Below, piece by piece: positions 27,237 to 36,415 of a stretch of 64,000 bases of DNA. The notes beneath the pieces were generated by a model. That model was not told where the DNA came from. It worked only from the letters and a program-made list of their open reading frames with translations, and did no database searches. Positions within the stretch are counted from its first letter, which is position 1. Each line of letters opens with the position of its first letter. Origin of the DNA: Pseudomonadota bacterium (GTDB lineage: Bacteria; Pseudomonadota; Alphaproteobacteria; Rhodospirillales; Magnetospirillaceae); NCBI GenBank assembly GCA_021781575.1, contig JAJXWP010000014.1:1-64000 (forward strand). The letters run 5' to 3'. A program made the position numbers and the translations under genes.

Positions 27237-28307
27237 TTGACTGAACCACGTCGCCCCATCGAATCCGGCATCCCGGATCCGTTTCCCTACATGCATCCGT
27301 TGCTGAAGCAGAACTACGGACAGTGGAAATGGCATGACCGTCCCCGCCCCGGCGTTCTGCATCACGTTGCCTATGGCGGCGACGAGGTATGGACCGTCAA
27401 GGCGGGTACGCAGCGCCAGATGGACGTCTATACCGTCCGGAAGCTGTGTGAGATCGCCGACGCCTTCGCCGAAGGCCATATGCGGTTCACCACCCGCTCC
27501 AACGTCGAGTTCATGGTCAGCTCGGCCGACAAGGTGCAGCCGCTGATCGACGCGCTGGATTCCTCCGGCTTCCCCGTCGGCGGCACGGGCAACTCGGTGT
27601 CGATGATTTCGCATACGCAAGGTTGGTTGCACTGCGACATCCCCGCCACCGATGCCTCGGGCGTGGTCAAGGCGCTCATGGACGCCATGTACCACGAGTT
27701 CACCCACGAGGAGATGCCGAACCGGGTGAAGATCACCACCTCCTGCTGCCAGATCAACTGCGGCGGCCAGGGCGATATCGCCATCAACATCCAGCACACC
27801 AAGCCCCCGGTCATCAACCACGACCTGGTGTCCAAGGTGTGCGAGCGGCCGGCGGTGGTTGCCCGCTGCCCGGTCGCCGCCATCCGTCCGGCGATGGTCA
27901 ACGGAAAGCCCAGCCTCGAAGTGGATGAAAAGAAATGCATCTGCTGCGGCGCTTGCTATCCGCCCTGCCCGCCCATGCAGATCAACGACCCGGTGCACAG
28001 CAAGCTGGCCATCTGGGTCGGTGGCAAGCATTCCTCGACCCGTTCGAAGCCGACCTTCCACAAGTTGGTTGCGGCGGGCATTCCCAACAATCCGCCGCGT
28101 TGGCCCGAGGCGACGGAAATCGTCTTGAAAATTCTCCATGCCTACAAAGAGAACGCCAAGGCTTGGGAACGGATGGGCGAATGGATCGAGCGCATCGGTT
28201 GGCCGCGTTTCTTCGAACTGACCGAGCTCCCCTTTACCAAGTTCCATGTCGACAACTGGCGGGGCTCGCGCGTCCAGCTTAACGCCTCGGCGCAACTCCA
28301 CTTCTAA
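27237..28307 (+). CDS. dsrB: Dissimilatory sulfite reductase beta subunit
   Basis: The 356-residue partner of DsrA has the iron-sulfur/siroheme region SCCQINCGGQGDIAI (about 168-182) and the ferredoxin-type cluster CICCGACYPPCPPM (about 236-249). The family start TEPRRPIESGIPDPFPYMHP is preceded by a TTG at 27237 with TTGGAGGAAACC directly upstream; no ATG fits. Extending to 27153 would overlap dsrA and adds unrelated residues. It lies 28 bases after dsrA. Confidence 0.96.
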   Translation: MTEPRRPIESGIPDPFPYMHPLLKQNYGQWKWHDRPRPGVLHHVAYGGDEVWTVKAGTQRQMDVYTVRKLCEIADAFAEGHMRFTTRSNVEFMVSSADKVQPLIDALDSSGFPVGGTGNSVSMISHTQGWLHCDIPATDASGVVKALMDAMYHEFTHEEMPNRVKITTSCCQINCGGQGDIAINIQHTKPPVINHDLVSKVCERPAVVARCPVAAIRPAMVNGKPSLEVDEKKCICCGACYPPCPPMQINDPVHSKLAIWVGGKHSSTRSKPTFHKLVAAGIPNNPPRWPEATEIVLKILHAYKENAKAWERMGEWIERIGWPRFFELTELPFTKFHVDNWRGSRVQLNASAQLHF

Positions 28308-28329
28308 CCGCTGAGGGACGAGTTATCCG

Positions 28330-28689
28330 ATGAAATACGCGATTTTGGTCAATGAAGGACCCTTCAACCATCAGGCTTCGGATTCGGCTTACCAATTCTG
28401 CAAGCACGCGCTGCAGAAGGGCCATGAAGTCCTGCGGGTATTTTTCTACTACGACGGCGTGCTCAACGGCACGAAGCACTCCGCCCCTCAGGCGGACGAC
28501 CGCAACATCGTCAAGCGTTGGTCGCAGTTGGGCAAGGATTACCACCTCGACCTGGCGGTTTGCGTCGCGGCCGGCCTGCGGCGCGGCATCACCGAGGAAG
28601 TCGTTGCCCCCGGCTTCCGCATTACCGGCCTCGGCCAACTGGTCGAAGCCGGTATCGATGCCGACCGTACGATCGTCTTCGGGGATTGA
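28330..28689 (+). CDS. dsrE: Sulfurtransferase DsrE
   Basis: The 119-residue protein is the alpha part of the DsrE2F2H2 complex that hands persulfide sulfur to DsrC. The active cysteine is Cys78 in DLAVCVAAGLRRG, the same position as in Allochromatium vinosum DsrE. Presence of DsrEFH distinguishes sulfur oxidisers from sulfate reducers. It lies 22 bases after dsrB and 11 before dsrF. Confidence 0.95.
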   Translation: MKYAILVNEGPFNHQASDSAYQFCKHALQKGHEVLRVFFYYDGVLNGTKHSAPQADDRNIVKRWSQLGKDYHLDLAVCVAAGLRRGITEEVVAPGFRITGLGQLVEAGIDADRTIVFGD

Positions 28690-28700
28690 GGAGAACCACT

Positions 28701-29093
28701 ATGAGCGCAGAATCGGATAACTCGGCCGAGCCCAAGGTCAAGCGGTTCATGTATGTGAACCGCAAGGCCCCGCACGGCACCGTCTACGCCCTCGAAGTCC
28801 TCGAGATGGTCCTCATCTCGGCGATGTTCGAACAGGATGTGCACATCGCCTTCCTCGATGACGGCGTCTTCCAGGTGAAGAAGGGGCAGAACCCGGCGGT
28901 CTTGGAGATGAAGGACTTCTCCAAGACCTACCGGGCCCTGGAAGGCTACGGCATCGAGAAAGTCTTCATCGAAAAAGAATCCATGGAAGAACGCGGGCTG
29001 TCCGCCGACGACTTGATCATCCCGGTCGAAGTCATTGGACGCGAAGAACTGGGAGCCCTGATGGAGTCCATGGACGTCGTCTTGAGCGCATGA
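28701..29093 (+). CDS. dsrF: DsrEFH complex subunit DsrF
   Basis: The 130-residue protein has the DsrE/F fold, with KRFMYVNRKAPHGTVYALEVLEMVLISAMF near its start and LSADDLIIPVEVIGREELGALMESMDVVLSA at the end. It lacks an active-site cysteine, as usual for DsrF, and is a structural partner in the heterohexamer. The ATG at 28701 follows GGGATTGAGGAG. The charged N-terminal 13 residues look like a short extension. Confidence 0.94.
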   Translation: MSAESDNSAEPKVKRFMYVNRKAPHGTVYALEVLEMVLISAMFEQDVHIAFLDDGVFQVKKGQNPAVLEMKDFSKTYRALEGYGIEKVFIEKESMEERGLSADDLIIPVEVIGREELGALMESMDVVLSA

Positions 29094-29108
29094 AGGAAGG
29101 AAGAAGTC

Positions 29109-29411
29109 ATGCTGCATCTGGTCAACAAATCCCCCTTCGAGCGCAACACCCTCGAGGCCTGCCTGAAGCGGGCCCCAAAGGGGTCGTCCATCCTGCTCTA
29201 TGAAGACGCGGTCTATGCCGCCCTGCAGGGCACGACTCTGTCCGCCGCCATGACCCAGGCCGCCAAGACGCACGACATCTACGTCTTGACGCCTGACCTG
29301 ACGGCGCGCGGCCTCGACGGCGCCTCGATCCTCGAAGGGGTGCGGCCGGTCGATTACGACCGCTTCGTCGACCTCACCGCGGACAAGGGCACCGTCCAAT
29401 CCTGGCTCTGA
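29109..29411 (+). CDS. dsrH: DsrEFH complex subunit DsrH
   Basis: The 100-residue protein is the gamma subunit of DsrEFH (TusB family). It starts with MLHLVNKSPFERNTLEACL, where Cys18 corresponds to the conserved DsrH cysteine, and has the SSILLYEDAVYAAL strand-helix typical of TusB/DsrH. Length is normal. GAAGGAAG precedes the start. Confidence 0.94.
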   Translation: MLHLVNKSPFERNTLEACLKRAPKGSSILLYEDAVYAALQGTTLSAAMTQAAKTHDIYVLTPDLTARGLDGASILEGVRPVDYDRFVDLTADKGTVQSWL

Positions 29412-29461
29412 GCCGAGCCGAAACAACCAACTGCCTAACGAAGACCTGGGAGAGAACAAAC

Positions 29462-29794
29462 ATGTCGTATCAAATTGGCGGAAAATCTATCGAGCACGAT
29501 GAAGAGGGCTACCTCGTCGATATCGGGCAATGGGATGAAGACGTTGCCAAGATGATCGCCGAGGCGGAAAAGCTTCCGCTCAGCGACGAGCACTGGGAAG
29601 TCATTCACTTCTTGCGTGAATACTACACCGAATATCAGATCGCCCCGGCGATCCGCGTGCTGACCAAAGCCCTGACCAAGAAGATGGGCGAGGCCAAGGG
29701 CAACAACAAATACCTCTACGAGTTGTTCCCCTATGGCCCGGCGAAACAGGCCTGCAAGATCGCCGGCCTGCCCAAGCCGACCGGCTGCGTGTAA
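29462..29794 (+). CDS. dsrC: Sulfur carrier DsrC
   Basis: The 110-residue protein carries sulfur as a trisulfide or persulfide between DsrEFH, DsrAB and the DsrMKJOP membrane complex. The flexible C-terminal arm has both conserved cysteines, Cys98 and Cys109 (QACKIAGLPKPTGCV), ten residues apart, so it is a true DsrC and not a TusE lacking the first. A GGGAGAG ribosome site precedes it. It begins 50 bases after dsrH. Confidence 0.97.
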   Translation: MSYQIGGKSIEHDEEGYLVDIGQWDEDVAKMIAEAEKLPLSDEHWEVIHFLREYYTEYQIAPAIRVLTKALTKKMGEAKGNNKYLYELFPYGPAKQACKIAGLPKPTGCV

Positions 29795-29815
29795 CGACAC
29801 CGCGGTGAGGGGGTC

Positions 29816-30550
29816 ATGTCCCTATTAAGCCCTATCATGGCCGTGGTCCTGGTCCTTGCCGGCGCCGTTCTGATCGTCGGCCTGGCAAGGCGGATATGGC
29901 TTTACGCCGTGACCCCCGCGCCGTTGCGTATTCCTACGACGCCGGCGCCCTTTACCAGAACGGGCGCGGCATTCCGCGTCGGCCGCGAAGTGATGTTGTT
30001 CGAAAGCCTGTTCAAGGCGGACAAACTTCTGTGGCTGCTCTCGGTGCTGTTCCACCTCGGGCTGCTGCTCGTGCTGGTTCGACACCTGCGCTACTTCCTT
30101 CCGCATGCTCCGGAAGCGCTGGTCTTCATCCAGCCATTCGGCAAGCTGGGCGGCATCGCGATGGTGGTGGGCTTGGCGGGGCTTTTGGCCCGCCGGATCA
30201 TCCTGCCACGGATCCGCTACATCTCCAGCGCCACTGATATCGGAACCCTGCTTCTGCTGATGGCGATCGGCGCCTCCGGCCTTACCATGACCTACTTCAT
30301 CCATACCGACATCATGGGCCTGAAGGCGTTTCTCGCCAGCATACCGCACTTCGACCTGCAGCCTATCCCCGACGATGCACCGCTCGTCATCCATCTGCTG
30401 CTGGTTGCCGGACTGTTGATGATCGCGCCGTTCTCCAAGCTGCTCCACATGGCCGGCGTCTTTTTCAGCCCGACACGCAATCAATGCGACGACGCGCGCA
30501 CCCGCCGTCACGTCGCCCCCTGGGCGCGGCCGTACGACCAGCAGCGCTAG
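29816..30550 (+). CDS. dsrM: DsrM, membrane cytochrome b subunit
   Basis: The 244-residue integral membrane protein resembles NarI, with about five hydrophobic helices (first at about 5-23) and histidines suited to bind heme b (VLFHLGLLLVLVRHLRYF, TYFIHTD, HLLLVAGLLMIAPFSKLLHMAG). It passes electrons between DsrK and the quinone pool. It lies 21 bases after dsrC and 21 before dsrK. Confidence 0.92.
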   Translation: MSLLSPIMAVVLVLAGAVLIVGLARRIWLYAVTPAPLRIPTTPAPFTRTGAAFRVGREVMLFESLFKADKLLWLLSVLFHLGLLLVLVRHLRYFLPHAPEALVFIQPFGKLGGIAMVVGLAGLLARRIILPRIRYISSATDIGTLLLLMAIGASGLTMTYFIHTDIMGLKAFLASIPHFDLQPIPDDAPLVIHLLLVAGLLMIAPFSKLLHMAGVFFSPTRNQCDDARTRRHVAPWARPYDQQR

Positions 30551-30571
30551 TGATCACCCGGAGTCAGCAAC

Positions 30572-32071
30572 ATGGCCGATTTTGAAGTTCCGCCTCTGGC
30601 GGAGGATATCGACACCGCCGCTCCGCCCGCCTTGGCACCCAACGCCATGGCGCATCTCAAGACGTTTCCGGCGGCGCCGGCCCATAATGAAGCCCTTGGC
30701 TTCCCGGGACAGCTGGTCGAGAACTGGCAGGAACGGGCCATCGAAAAGATGGGCGAGCTTCTTGAGAAATACCGCTCGCTTCGCGTCTATCTCGACAGCT
30801 GCGTGAAATGCGGTGCCTGCGCAGACAAGTGCCACTACTTCCTTGGAACAGGCGACCCGAAGAATATGCCGGTCGCCCGGCAGGATCTGCTGCGCAGCGT
30901 TTATCGGTATTACTTTACGCCTGCCGGCAAACTGCTCGGCCGGCTAGCCGGCGCCCGCAAGCTGACCGAAGCTGTTCTGCAGGAATGGTATACCTATTAC
31001 CATCAGTGCTCGCAGTGCCGCCGCTGCTCGGTGTTCTGTCCCTACGGCATCGATACCGCCGAGATCTCCATGGCCGCCCGCGAGATCATGGATCACATCG
31101 GGCTGGGTCAGAAATATTCGAACGAAATCATCGGCAAGGTCCACAAGATCGGCAACAATCTGGGCCTACCCGAGCCGGCCTTGGCCAACACCCTCGAGGG
31201 CCTGGAAGAGGACGTCCGCGACGCCACTGGCGTTGACGTGAAGTTCCCACTCAACGTAAAGGGCGCCGAGGTCCTGCTGGTCACTCCGTCGGCTGACTTC
31301 TTCGCCGAGCCCCATGTCGACGGACTGATCGGCTACGCCAAGGTGTTCCATCAGGCCGGCGTCAGCTGGACCCTCAGCTCGCATGCCTCGGAGGCGGCAA
31401 ACTTCGCCATGTTCATCGGGTCCTACGACCAGATGCACAAGGTGGCCAACCGCATCCGCCAAGCGGCCATCGACCTGGGCGTCAAGCGTATCGTCTTCGG
31501 CGAATGCGGCCATGCCTGGCGTGTCGCCTACTCTTTCCTCAACACCTTGGCCGGCCCGTGGGACTTCCTGGATCCGCGCTATCCGCGGCCGCAACATATC
31601 CTGGAGTTCACCCACGACCTGATGACGCGCGGCGGCATCCGCTTCGACAAGGACGCCAATGCCGGCATGGTGGTGACCATGCACGACTCGTGCAACGTGG
31701 CGCGGGCTTCCGGCATGGGCGATCGCCCCGGCGGCCAGTTCACCATCCCGCGCGAAGTCATCAAGGCCTGCGTGCCGAAGTTCGTCGATATGCACCCCGA
31801 TACGATCCACGAGAAGACCTTCTGCTGTGGCGGCGGCGGTGGATTGCTGACCGACGACCTGATGGAACTGCGCGTCAAGGGCGCCAAGCCGCGCATGGAC
31901 GCGTTGAAGCAAGTCGTCGAGCGTGACGGCGTCACGAACATGGTGGCCATCTGCGCCATCTGCAAAAGCCAGTTCACCAAAGTGATGCCCAAGTACGGTT
32001 TCGACATGGGGATGGTGACGTCCCTTCATCAACTGGTCAGCCGGGCGATCCGCCTTGGACCGGGTGCATAG
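30572..32071 (+). CDS. dsrK: DsrK, iron-sulfur catalytic subunit
   Basis: The 499-residue cytoplasmic-facing protein resembles HdrD. Two [4Fe-4S] motifs lie in CVKCGACADKCHYF (about 76-89) and CSQCRRCSVFCPYG (about 147-160). A C-terminal CCG-type cysteine region (TFCCGGGGGLL, about 416-426) is expected to hold the special cluster that reacts with the DsrC trisulfide. With DsrM it forms the minimal DsrC:quinone oxidoreductase. Confidence 0.95.
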   Translation: MADFEVPPLAEDIDTAAPPALAPNAMAHLKTFPAAPAHNEALGFPGQLVENWQERAIEKMGELLEKYRSLRVYLDSCVKCGACADKCHYFLGTGDPKNMPVARQDLLRSVYRYYFTPAGKLLGRLAGARKLTEAVLQEWYTYYHQCSQCRRCSVFCPYGIDTAEISMAAREIMDHIGLGQKYSNEIIGKVHKIGNNLGLPEPALANTLEGLEEDVRDATGVDVKFPLNVKGAEVLLVTPSADFFAEPHVDGLIGYAKVFHQAGVSWTLSSHASEAANFAMFIGSYDQMHKVANRIRQAAIDLGVKRIVFGECGHAWRVAYSFLNTLAGPWDFLDPRYPRPQHILEFTHDLMTRGGIRFDKDANAGMVVTMHDSCNVARASGMGDRPGGQFTIPREVIKACVPKFVDMHPDTIHEKTFCCGGGGGLLTDDLMELRVKGAKPRMDALKQVVERDGVTNMVAICAICKSQFTKVMPKYGFDMGMVTSLHQLVSRAIRLGPGA

Positions 32072-32110
32072 CCTGTAGCGAATAGAAAAGATACTGGAGG
32101 AGCCCCAAAG

Positions 32111-34060
32111 ATGACTGTGAACTCCGCCGAAGCGCCGGTCGAGGCGTTGACCTTCCGCCGGTTCGAAGACGGCGACCACGCCCCTCGGCCGTGGCAGGAA
32201 GAAATCTTCAACGCCGGGTGGACGCATAAATGCCCGACCTATGTGCATAAGACATCGCCCTGCCAAAGCTCCTGCCCCTCCGGGCACGACATCCGGGGCT
32301 GGCTGGCCGCCGTCCGCGGCCAGGACAAGCCGACCAACGGCATCAGCTGGCAGCAGCATGCCTTCAATCTGATGACCGCCGCCAATCCGTTCCCGTCGGT
32401 CATGGGCCGCGTCTGCCCCGCCCCGTGCGAAGACGGCTGCAACCGGAACGAGGTGGAGGATCGGGTCGGCATCAATTCCGTCGAACATTTCGTCGGCGAC
32501 TGGGCACTGGCCAACAACGTCAGCTTCCCCAAGCCCGCAGTGGAAAGCGGCAAGACGGTCGCGGTGATCGGCGGCGGCCCCGCCGGCCTGGCGGCGGCCT
32601 ACTTCCTGCGCCGGCGTGGCCACGGCGTCACCATTTTCGACGACCATGCCGAACTGGGCGGGATGATGCGCTACGGCATTCCCGGCTACCGCACCCCGCG
32701 CGACAAGCTGGACGGCGAGATCAAGCGCATCCTCGACATGGGCGTCGAAGTGCGCCTCAACACCCGGATCGGCCGCGACATCTCCGTCGCCGACCTGGAG
32801 CGTGATTTCGGTGCCGTCTTCTGGGGCGTGGGCACCCATCAGGGCCGTAACCTGCCCATTCCCGGCTCCGATGCGCCGAACTGCATTACGGGCGTCGCCT
32901 TCCTGCGCGCCTTCAACGAAGGCCGCCTGAAGCTGGCCAGCGCCAAAGTGGTCGTGGTCGGCGGCGGCGACACCTCCATCGACGTCGCCTCGGTGGCCCG
33001 CCGCCTCGGCCACATCACCCAGGCCCACGAGAAGGATCGCCCGGAATTCGTCGCCCTCGGCTACGCCGCCCATGACGCCGCCAGCACCGCCGGTCGTGAG
33101 GGCGCCAAGGTGACACTGACCTCACTGTTCCCGGTGGAAAAGATGACCGCCGCCGAGCAGGAAGTGAACGACGCCAAGCGCGAAGGCGTCGACATCCACG
33201 GCAGCGTGATGCCCCTCGAAGTGCTGAAGAACGCCGACGGACGGGCTCGCGCGCTCAAGATGTGCAAGTGCGAGATGCAAGGCAACAAGCCCGTCCCGGT
33301 CGCGGGCACAGAATTCGAACTGCCCTGCGATCTGATCGTTGTCGCCATCGGCCAAAAGGGCGATCTCGCCGACCTGGCCGAGTTGGATAACGGCAATGGC
33401 TTCATCAATGCCGACAAGAACCTTCGGGTGCCCGGCCGCAAGGGCCATTTTGTCGGCGGCGATATCGTCCGCCCGCATCTGCTGACCACCGCCATCGGCC
33501 ATGGCCGCATCGCCGCGGAAAGTATCGACCATTACCTGGCTGGCGAAGAATTGGGCCGGCGCCCGCGCGTCGACGTGGTGCATTTCGACCTGATCGACCG
33601 CTTGGCCCATGACGGCCGACAACTCGAGCATATCGAGCAGCCGACCCGCGGCACCTCCGAAAGCAACAAGTTCGCCGTTCACAACTACGAAGACCGGGCA
33701 GCGACGGAAATCGCCACTGCCGATACACTGTTCCTCGGCTACTTCAACTACACGCCGCGCAATATCCGCGACCATCGGGAAATCCACGGAGACGCGGTGC
33801 TTGGTGACTTCAGCGAACGCCTGGTGCCGCTAACCGAAGCTCAGGTGATCGCCGAGGCCAAACGGTGCATGACCTGCGGCCTGTGCATGGAATGCGACAC
33901 TTGCCTGGTGTACTGCCCGCAGACCGCCATTTCGCGGGTTCCGAAGGGAGAACGGGCGCCCGGCCGCTGGGTCGAGACCGACTATACGAAGTGCATCGGC
34001 TGCCACATCTGCCATGACGTCTGCCCGTCCGGCTACATCCAGATGGGCCTGGGAGAGTGA
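32111..34060 (+). CDS. dsrL: DsrL, NAD(P)H oxidoreductase of reverse Dsr
   Basis: The 649-residue flavoprotein resembles the small subunit of glutamate synthase. It has an N-terminal iron-sulfur region (CPTYVHKTSPCQSSCPSG), an FAD-binding VAVIGGGPAGLAAAYFL (about 154-170), an NAD(P)-binding VVVVGGGDTSIDVASVAR (about 280-297) and a C-terminal two-cluster ferredoxin domain (CMTCGLCMECDTC ... CIGCHICHDVCP, about 587-640). DsrL couples DsrAB to pyridine nucleotide. Its presence with dsrEFH marks the oxidative direction, though some DsrL types also occur in reducers. Confidence 0.95.
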   Translation: MTVNSAEAPVEALTFRRFEDGDHAPRPWQEEIFNAGWTHKCPTYVHKTSPCQSSCPSGHDIRGWLAAVRGQDKPTNGISWQQHAFNLMTAANPFPSVMGRVCPAPCEDGCNRNEVEDRVGINSVEHFVGDWALANNVSFPKPAVESGKTVAVIGGGPAGLAAAYFLRRRGHGVTIFDDHAELGGMMRYGIPGYRTPRDKLDGEIKRILDMGVEVRLNTRIGRDISVADLERDFGAVFWGVGTHQGRNLPIPGSDAPNCITGVAFLRAFNEGRLKLASAKVVVVGGGDTSIDVASVARRLGHITQAHEKDRPEFVALGYAAHDAASTAGREGAKVTLTSLFPVEKMTAAEQEVNDAKREGVDIHGSVMPLEVLKNADGRARALKMCKCEMQGNKPVPVAGTEFELPCDLIVVAIGQKGDLADLAELDNGNGFINADKNLRVPGRKGHFVGGDIVRPHLLTTAIGHGRIAAESIDHYLAGEELGRRPRVDVVHFDLIDRLAHDGRQLEHIEQPTRGTSESNKFAVHNYEDRAATEIATADTLFLGYFNYTPRNIRDHREIHGDAVLGDFSERLVPLTEAQVIAEAKRCMTCGLCMECDTCLVYCPQTAISRVPKGERAPGRWVETDYTKCIGCHICHDVCPSGYIQMGLGE

Positions 34061-34065
34061 CGTCC

Positions 34066-34497
34066 ATGCGGGTGTTTCGACCGTTCCTCCTGTTCATTGC
34101 CGTCGCCGTCCTGCTGGTCGGCGCCGGAACGATGCTGGCGGTGGCCGAAACGCCCGCCGCCGGCCTCACGCCCTCGAACGTGGCGGAGCCGATGCCGACG
34201 GCATCGGCTTCCGCCGCCCATTGCATCATGCCTACCCCCTTCATGCGCCGGAACCACATGAAACTGCTCATGCACGACCGGCGCATGGAGGTTCACGACG
34301 GCGTCCGCATTCAAGGCCATAACCTGGAGGACTGCATGACCTGCCACGTCGTCCGCGACGCGCAGGGCGAGGCGGTGCCCATCACCGATTCGCGTCACTT
34401 CTGCAACAAGTGCCACGCTTCGGCGGCCGTATCGATCGACTGCTTCAGTTGCCACCGCTCGACCCCCGAGCCGACCAGCGCGGAGGCCCGCCGATGA
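34066..34497 (+). CDS. dsrJ: DsrJ, triheme cytochrome c
   Basis: The 143-residue protein has an uncleaved-looking signal anchor (about 3-25) and three CXXCH heme sites: CMTCH, CNKCH and CFSCH. It is the periplasmic electron-transfer subunit of DsrMKJOP. The ATG at 34066 is preferred; a GTG at 34057 overlapping the dsrL stop is possible. Its stop overlaps dsrO by four bases. Confidence 0.93.
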   Translation: MRVFRPFLLFIAVAVLLVGAGTMLAVAETPAAGLTPSNVAEPMPTASASAAHCIMPTPFMRRNHMKLLMHDRRMEVHDGVRIQGHNLEDCMTCHVVRDAQGEAVPITDSRHFCNKCHASAAVSIDCFSCHRSTPEPTSAEARR

Positions 34498-35216
34498 CCG
34501 ACCGTCGTACGTTCCTGAAGACAGCGCTGGCCGCCGGCGGAGCCATCGCCATCGGCCCGGGCCTGTTCCTCGTGGCCGAAGCCGAGGCCGAGGCGCGACC
34601 GGCCGATGAACCGTTCAGCGCCAAGCAACGGTGGGGCCTGCTCATCGACAGCAGCCGCTGCCGGACCGGCTGCACCAGTTGCGTTGAAGCCTGCCAGAAG
34701 GAGCAGGGCTGGCATAGCGACAACCTCGGCGCCGCCGATCCTCAATGGATCCGCAAGGTCGAGGCCACCGACCCACGGTCCGGCGCCAGCATCTCGCTGC
34801 CGGTGATGTGCCAGCATTGCGCCCATCCGCCCTGTGTCGATGTCTGTCCGACCGGTGCCTCGTTCCGCCGTGTCGACGGAATCGTCCAGGTCGACCGCCA
34901 TCTGTGCATCGGTTGCCGCTATTGCATGATGGCCTGCCCGTATCGGGCACGATCCTTCGTCCACGAAGCCATCCAGGATCAACGCACCCACACGCCGCGC
35001 GGCAAGGGCTGCGTCGAGGCCTGCAACCTGTGCAGCCACCGGGTCGATACCGGCGGCGGTCCCGCCTGCGCCGAGGCCTGCCCCGAGGGGGCGATGGTCT
35101 TCGGCGACCTCAATGATCCCAACAGCGCCATTTCCCTGGCTCTGCGCAAGCACCACGCCGTCCAGCTGCGCCCCGACCTCAAGCTCGACAACGGCGTGCA
35201 GTATCTCGGAATTTAA
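34494..35216 (+). CDS. dsrO: DsrO, periplasmic ferredoxin-like subunit
   Basis: The 240-residue protein begins with a twin-arginine signal (DRRTFLKTALAAGG) for export of a folded iron-sulfur protein. Several ferredoxin motifs follow, including CRTGCTSCVEACQKE, CQHCAHPPCVDVCPTGA and CIGCRYCMMACPYRA, as in NrfC-type proteins. It relays electrons between DsrJ and DsrP. CGGAGG lies just upstream, and the start overlaps dsrJ (ATGA). Confidence 0.94.
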   Translation: MTDRRTFLKTALAAGGAIAIGPGLFLVAEAEAEARPADEPFSAKQRWGLLIDSSRCRTGCTSCVEACQKEQGWHSDNLGAADPQWIRKVEATDPRSGASISLPVMCQHCAHPPCVDVCPTGASFRRVDGIVQVDRHLCIGCRYCMMACPYRARSFVHEAIQDQRTHTPRGKGCVEACNLCSHRVDTGGGPACAEACPEGAMVFGDLNDPNSAISLALRKHHAVQLRPDLKLDNGVQYLGI

Positions 35217-35233
35217 CGGAGGGCCCGCGTACC

Positions 35234-36415
35234 ATGGCTGGCATCGCCACCGCCACACTCGTCTCACCACCGCGACGCCTGCAGGGGGTTGCCGCCGTCC
35301 TCGGCATGGTGATCGTCCTCGCCCTCGCCTCCGCCCTTTACATGGAGGAAAACGGGCATTGGGTCACCGGGATGACCAACTACGTCGTCTGGGGCCTCCC
35401 GCATGTCTTCGCCATTTTCCTGATCGTCGCCGCCTCAGGCGCGCTGAATGTCGCTTCGATCGCTTCGGTGTTCGGGCGCACGGCCTACAAGCCGCTGGCA
35501 CCCCTGTCGGGGCTGCTGGCGGTTGCCCTCCTGGCCGGCGGATTATCCGTGCTGGTGCTCGATCTGGGGCGCCCCGACCGCCTTCTGGTCGCCATGCTGA
35601 ACCAGAACCTGAGTTCGATCTTCGCCTGGAACATTTTTCTTTATTCCGGCTTCTTCGCCGTGGTCGGCGTCTATCTGTGGACCATGCTGGCCCGCCGCTA
35701 CAGCCGCTTTACCACCGCGGCGGGGACCATGGCGTTCGTCTGGCGCCTGGTGCTGACCACCGGCACCGGCTCGATCTTCGGCTTCCTGGTCGCCCGCGAC
35801 GCCTACCATTCGGCAGTCATGGCGCCGCTGTTCATCGCCATGTCGCTAGTCTATGGCCTGGCCGTATTCCTTCTGGTGTTGACCGCCCTCGGTGCGCTGG
35901 GCGGCCCGGAGGCGCCGCCCGATCTGGTCCGCCGGCTGGGCAAGCTGCTGGGCATTCTGGTCGCCGCCCAGCTTTATTTCGTCTGCGTTTTCCACCTGAC
36001 CAACCTCTATGCCGAAAAGGGTATCGCCCTCGAGCGTTATCTCCTGTTGGATGGGGGCGTTTACCCCTGGTTGTTCTGGATCGGCCAGGTAGTCCTTGGC
36101 GGAGTTCTTCCCCTGGTGCTCTGCCTTGGTCCCCGCACCACCAGCGCCGGGCAGCTTCTGGCGGCCGCGCTGGTGGTGTTGGGCGGCCTGATGCAAGTCT
36201 ATTTCATCGTCATCGGCGGCCAGACCTACCCGCTATCGGTGCTACCGGACTGGATCCTTCACTCTTCGTTCGGCGACGGCCAGATCAGCCATTACGCCCC
36301 GTCCCTGCCGGAGGTTCTTCTCGGCATCGGCGGCGTCGCCCTGGCCATGACCCTGGTGCTGATCGGCTGTTCCGTACTGCGCATCCTCCCGACGACGCTG
36401 GAGCATCACGAATGA
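35234..36415 (+). CDS. dsrP: DsrP, NrfD-like membrane subunit
   Basis: The 393-residue protein has about ten membrane helices, typical of NrfD/HybB quinone-interacting subunits. Examples are LAALYMEENGHWVTGMTNYVVWGLPHVFAIFLIVAA near the N-terminus and FAWNIFLYSGFFAVVGVYLW. It exchanges electrons with the quinone pool together with DsrO and DsrJ. A CGGAGGG site precedes it. Its stop codon overlaps the next gene (ATGA). Confidence 0.93.
   Translation: MAGIATATLVSPPRRLQGVAAVLGMVIVLALASALYMEENGHWVTGMTNYVVWGLPHVFAIFLIVAASGALNVASIASVFGRTAYKPLAPLSGLLAVALLAGGLSVLVLDLGRPDRLLVAMLNQNLSSIFAWNIFLYSGFFAVVGVYLWTMLARRYSRFTTAAGTMAFVWRLVLTTGTGSIFGFLVARDAYHSAVMAPLFIAMSLVYGLAVFLLVLTALGALGGPEAPPDLVRRLGKLLGILVAAQLYFVCVFHLTNLYAEKGIALERYLLLDGGVYPWLFWIGQVVLGGVLPLVLCLGPRTTSAGQLLAAALVVLGGLMQVYFIVIGGQTYPLSVLPDWILHSSFGDGQISHYAPSLPEVLLGIGGVALAMTLVLIGCSVLRILPTTLEHHE

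Noticed and set aside
25940-27271. 443-residue open frame antisense to dsrA
   Set aside because: It is the mirror of a high-GC coding region; dsrA has clear siroheme and cluster motifs on the plus strand and the antisense frame has none.
31166-33073. 635-residue minus-strand open frame across dsrK and dsrL
   Set aside because: Shadow of two well-supported plus-strand genes; no family similarity and no ribosome site.
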